Part shown: positions 63,458-64,000 of the stretch, one piece after another
Layout of the letters: the number at the start of each line of letters is the position of its first letter
How positions within the stretch are numbered: position 1 is the first letter of the stretch
DNA from: Allohoeflea poritis
GTDB taxonomy: Bacteria > Pseudomonadota > Alphaproteobacteria > Rhizobiales > Rhizobiaceae
Assembly: GCF_027889715.1 (NCBI RefSeq)
Contig: NZ_JAPJZH010000002.1
Location: 434,001-498,000, forward strand
Direction of reading: 5' to 3'
DNA length: 64,000 nt
The notes under the pieces: generated by a model
The model's database searches: none
Told to the model about the DNA's origin: nothing
Seen by the model: the letters and a program-made list of their open reading frames with translations, nothing else
Translations under genes and position numbers: made by a program

Positions 63458-64000
63458 CTAAAGGCGATACACGCGCTCGGCCGTGTCGTTGAAGATGGCC
63501 TTTTGCCTGGCTTCCGAAAGACCGGCCGCCCCCTCCCGGAACGCCTTGAAAAGCGCGTGGTAGTCGGTCCAGATTTTTTCAATCGGAAAGTTGGATCCGA
63601 ACAGGCAGCGCTCGGCGCCGAAGAGTGTCTCGGTCTCGACGATCATCTTCTCGATGAAGTCGTGGTCGTTTCGGTGAATGAACGTACCGAACGCCGACAG
63701 TTTGGTGACCACATTCGAACAGGTCGCGAGCCGCTTCATCCCTGTGCGCCAGCGGCTCCAGCCGGCCTCGCTCATATCTTCCAGCATGCCGGCGTGCTGC
63801 AGGATGAAGGTCACATCGGGACAGGCTTCGGCAAGTTGCGCCGCATCGGCCATCTGCCCGCTGAACACCTGAAGATCAAAACTCCATCCGTAGTCGGCAA
63901 GCCGCGCAACATTGCGCTGCACGACAGAATCGGCCGGCAGGTCGGCGCGCGCGGCAAACCGGTAGAGCGGATTTTCATGCCAGTGCAATTGCTGGCGGAT
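63458..64000 (-). CDS. Amidohydrolase 2 family protein, truncated at window edge
   Basis: The frame is open through the right edge of the window, so the 5' part is missing; ~181 C-terminal residues are visible. FILQHAGMLEDMSEAGW, TKLSAFGTFIHRNDHDFIE and LFGSNFPIEKIW match the COG3618 TIM-barrel hydrolases (lactonase/amidohydrolase family), with His and Asp-region ligands visible. The substrate is unknown; lactones and cyclic amides are typical. Confidence 0.83.
   Translation of the reverse strand: MRQQLHWHENPLYRFAARADLPADSVVQRNVARLADYGWSFDLQVFSGQMADAAQLAEACPDVTFILQHAGMLEDMSEAGWSRWRTGMKRLATCSNVVTKLSAFGTFIHRNDHDFIEKMIVETETLFGAERCLFGSNFPIEKIWTDYHALFKAFREGAAGLSEARQKAIFNDTAERVYRL

Overview
The window reads as a GC-rich chromosomal segment of an alphaproteobacterium of the order Hyphomicrobiales (Rhizobiales). 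This is inferred from gene content: ExoD, an IalB-like protein, an Omp25/31-type barrel, a DUF1127 protein, a corrinoid demethylation cluster with a 'virulence factor' subunit, and a small RNA locus carrying the MmgR/alpha-r8 signature. I see no tRNA, rRNA, CRISPR array or intact insertion sequence.

Layout. 1-6022: a corrinoid-dependent methyl-transfer cluster (DUF1638, virulence-factor protein, MetF-like reductase, methyltetrahydrofolate:corrinoid methyltransferase, RACo-type activator), interrupted by exoD and a ~300 bp MITE-like palindrome. 6070-6942: a two-gene pair of a DUF2188 protein and a TIR/deoxyribosyltransferase-like protein. 7026-12830: LysR and GbdR-like regulators, a DUF1127 protein, a lipoprotein and a dimethylglycine/sarcosine dehydrogenase-like enzyme, which extends the methylamine/betaine one-carbon theme. 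13141-18920: a five-gene minus-strand set (HAD-UbiA fusion, DprE1-like oxidase, SMR-type carrier, extended SDR, class III aminotransferase) that looks like polyprenyl-phosphate pentose synthesis and export. 19047-23700: MscS-type channel, DUF924 protein, probable MmgR sRNA, acyltransferase.

23704-29098: leucine/isovalerate degradation genes (MCC alpha and beta, isovaleryl-CoA dehydrogenase) led by a TetR regulator. 29301-36492: a branched-chain-type ABC transporter plus an acyl-CoA ligase. Both operons carry nearly the same palindromic site about 90 bp upstream of their first gene, so the TetR protein probably controls both. 36889-46322: an enolase-superfamily enzyme, dienelactone-hydrolase-like protein, creatininase-like protein, GST, and a divergent polar amino acid ABC transporter followed by a run of catabolic-looking genes (AhpD-like, 2-oxoglutarate oxygenase, XRE-cupin regulator, possible M29/NicX-like enzyme). 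46343-50864: ArsR/SRPBCC pair, outer membrane barrel, IalB-like protein, tandem glycine-zipper lipoproteins, PPK2.

51184-59603 is the accessory island and the most unusual part: a two-gene operon encoding a ribokinase(PfkB)-like/AAA+ ATPase fusion (728 aa) and a 2052-aa protein with an N-terminal SIR2-like NADase domain, a central P-loop region and a C-terminal TPR array. The architecture resembles NAD-depleting, STAND-type antiphage systems, but I do not recognise the pairing with a PfkB-AAA+ protein. The right flank (59729-64000) returns to ordinary metabolism: a nucleobase permease, an SLC13-type transporter and a truncated amidohydrolase.
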